The notes under the pieces were generated by a model, which was not told the origin of the DNA, did not search any database, and saw only the letters and a list, made by a program, of their open reading frames with translations. A stretch of 6,156 nt of DNA. Source: JBEVEP01 sp040512755. GTDB taxonomy: Bacteria; Pseudomonadota; Alphaproteobacteria; Rhizobiales; Rhizobiaceae. This document shows positions 5,415 through 6,156 of this stretch, one piece after another. The translations under genes and the position numbers were made by a program. Every line of letters begins with the position of its first letter. Position 1 is the stretch's first letter. Where the stretch lies: NCBI GenBank assembly GCA_040512755.1, contig JBEVEP010000151.1, forward strand, positions 1-6,156, read 5' to 3'.

Positions 5415-6156
5415 ATGCCCGCCAACGCCAAGCCCGCTTCGCCGCTCTTCCTGGGCATCGATACCGGCGGCACCTATACCGACGCCGTGTTGTGGTCCGA
5501 GGCCGGCGGCGTCGCCGCCAAGGCCAAGGCGCTGACGACGCGCCACGATCTTGCGGTGGGCATTTCAGGCGCGGTCGATGCGGTGCTGGAGAAGGCCGGC
5601 GTCGATCCGGGCGCGGTCAAGCTGGTGTCGATGTCGACGACGCTTGCCACCAACGCGCTGGTCGAGGGGCAAGGCGGCCGCGTGGCTTTGGTCATGATCG
5701 GCTTCTCCGAGGCCGATCTCGCTCGCGATGGCCTCAGGGCGGCGCTCGGGACCGATCCGGTGATCTTTTGCGCCGGAGGCCACGATGTGCATGGCAATGC
5801 GCATCCGCTGCATCTGGAGGCGCTGGAGGCGGCCTTGCCCGAGCTCGGCACATCCGTCTCCGGTTTCGCGGTTTGCGCCTATTTCGCGGTGCGCAACCCA
5901 GCGCATGAGATCGCGGCGCGCGACCTAATCCGCGAGAAGACCGACCTGCCGGTCACTGCCAGCCACGAGCTTTCCGCCAAGCTCGGCGGTCCGCGCCGTG
6001 CGCTGACGACGCTGCTTAATGCTCGCCTCATCTCGATGATCGACCGCCTGGTCGCCGCGACCGAGGGCTTTCTGAAGACGCGCGGCATCGCGGCCCCGCT
6101 GATGGTCGTGCGGGGCGACGGTGCGTTGGTTTCCGCCGGCTTTGCCCGCGCCAGGC
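5415..6156 (+). CDS. Hydantoinase/oxoprolinase-family protein, N-terminal part; 3' end outside window
   Basis: The first 247 residues are present and the frame is open to the window end; full family members are commonly about 650-700 residues. The start of the hydantoinase A N-terminal domain is clear: GIDTGGTYTDAVL (14-26) is the ASKHA-type phosphate-binding motif, VSMSTTLATNALVEG (71-85) is the family hallmark, and VCAYFAVRNPAHE (153-165) follows. The hydantoinase A domain then begins, with GGPRRALTTLLNARL (191-205) and VVRGDGALVSAGFAR (231-245). Relatives carry out ATP-dependent opening of cyclic amides such as hydantoins or 5-oxoproline, or act as acetone carboxylase-like subunits; the exact substrate cannot be decided here. 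The ATG at 5415 has only a weak GGA upstream (5403-5405). GTG at 5370, with AAGG just before it, would add 15 residues, but the ATG puts the nucleotide motif at the usual distance from the N-terminus. It is not expected to be functionally linked to the restriction genes. Confidence 0.93.
   Translation, partial: MPANAKPASPLFLGIDTGGTYTDAVLWSEAGGVAAKAKALTTRHDLAVGISGAVDAVLEKAGVDPGAVKLVSMSTTLATNALVEGQGGRVALVMIGFSEADLARDGLRAALGTDPVIFCAGGHDVHGNAHPLHLEALEAALPELGTSVSGFAVCAYFAVRNPAHEIAARDLIREKTDLPVTASHELSAKLGGPRRALTTLLNARLISMIDRLVAATEGFLKTRGIAAPLMVVRGDGALVSAGFARAR

Noticed and set aside
5282..5908. 208-codon plus-strand frame overlapping the hydantoinase-type gene
   Set aside because: The real coding frame here starts at 5415 and shows clear hydantoinase A motifs. 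The overlapping frame gives an Arg/Gly-rich low-complexity peptide and runs through the 18-bp palindrome.

Overview
This looks like a chromosomal segment of an alphaproteobacterium, most likely a rhizobial or Mesorhizobium-like member of the Rhizobiales. Three things point there: GC content above 60% in most coding stretches, a LepA C-terminus of alphaproteobacterial type, and an intergenic palindromic repeat that resembles the RIME elements of rhizobia. The genus is inferred from remembered sequence patterns and was not tested by any search.

Layout: (1) Bases 1-399 (+) are the 3' end of lepA, which encodes elongation factor 4. (2) Bases 402-442 hold a nested inverted repeat between convergent genes. 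(3) Bases 458-1324 (-) encode an intact 288-residue Mrr-family restriction endonuclease. (4) Bases 1331-4759 (-) encode an intact, unusually long (1142 aa) MmeI-like single-chain restriction-modification enzyme. It has a D-X9-EAK nuclease motif, a gamma-class N6-adenine methyltransferase core and a target recognition region. It lies 6 bases upstream of the Mrr gene, so the two form one leftward unit. (5) Bases 4892-5059 (+) are a short reading frame for a 55-residue putative lipoprotein, divergent from the restriction unit. (6) Bases 5060-5414 contain no gene but hold a large RIME-like double palindrome and a separate perfect 18-bp palindrome. (7) Bases 5415-6156 (+) are the 5' part of a hydantoinase/oxoprolinase-family gene that runs off the window.

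The two leftward genes look like a compact defence module placed between housekeeping or metabolic genes. The MmeI-like enzyme should methylate an adenine in an asymmetric site and cut unmodified DNA at a distance using one polypeptide. The Mrr-like protein looks like a separate nuclease, either a modification-dependent (type IV) enzyme or an accessory to the first. Their tight coupling is the most noteworthy feature of the window. A base-composition dip in the target recognition part of the large gene fits the usual history of specificity-domain exchange.
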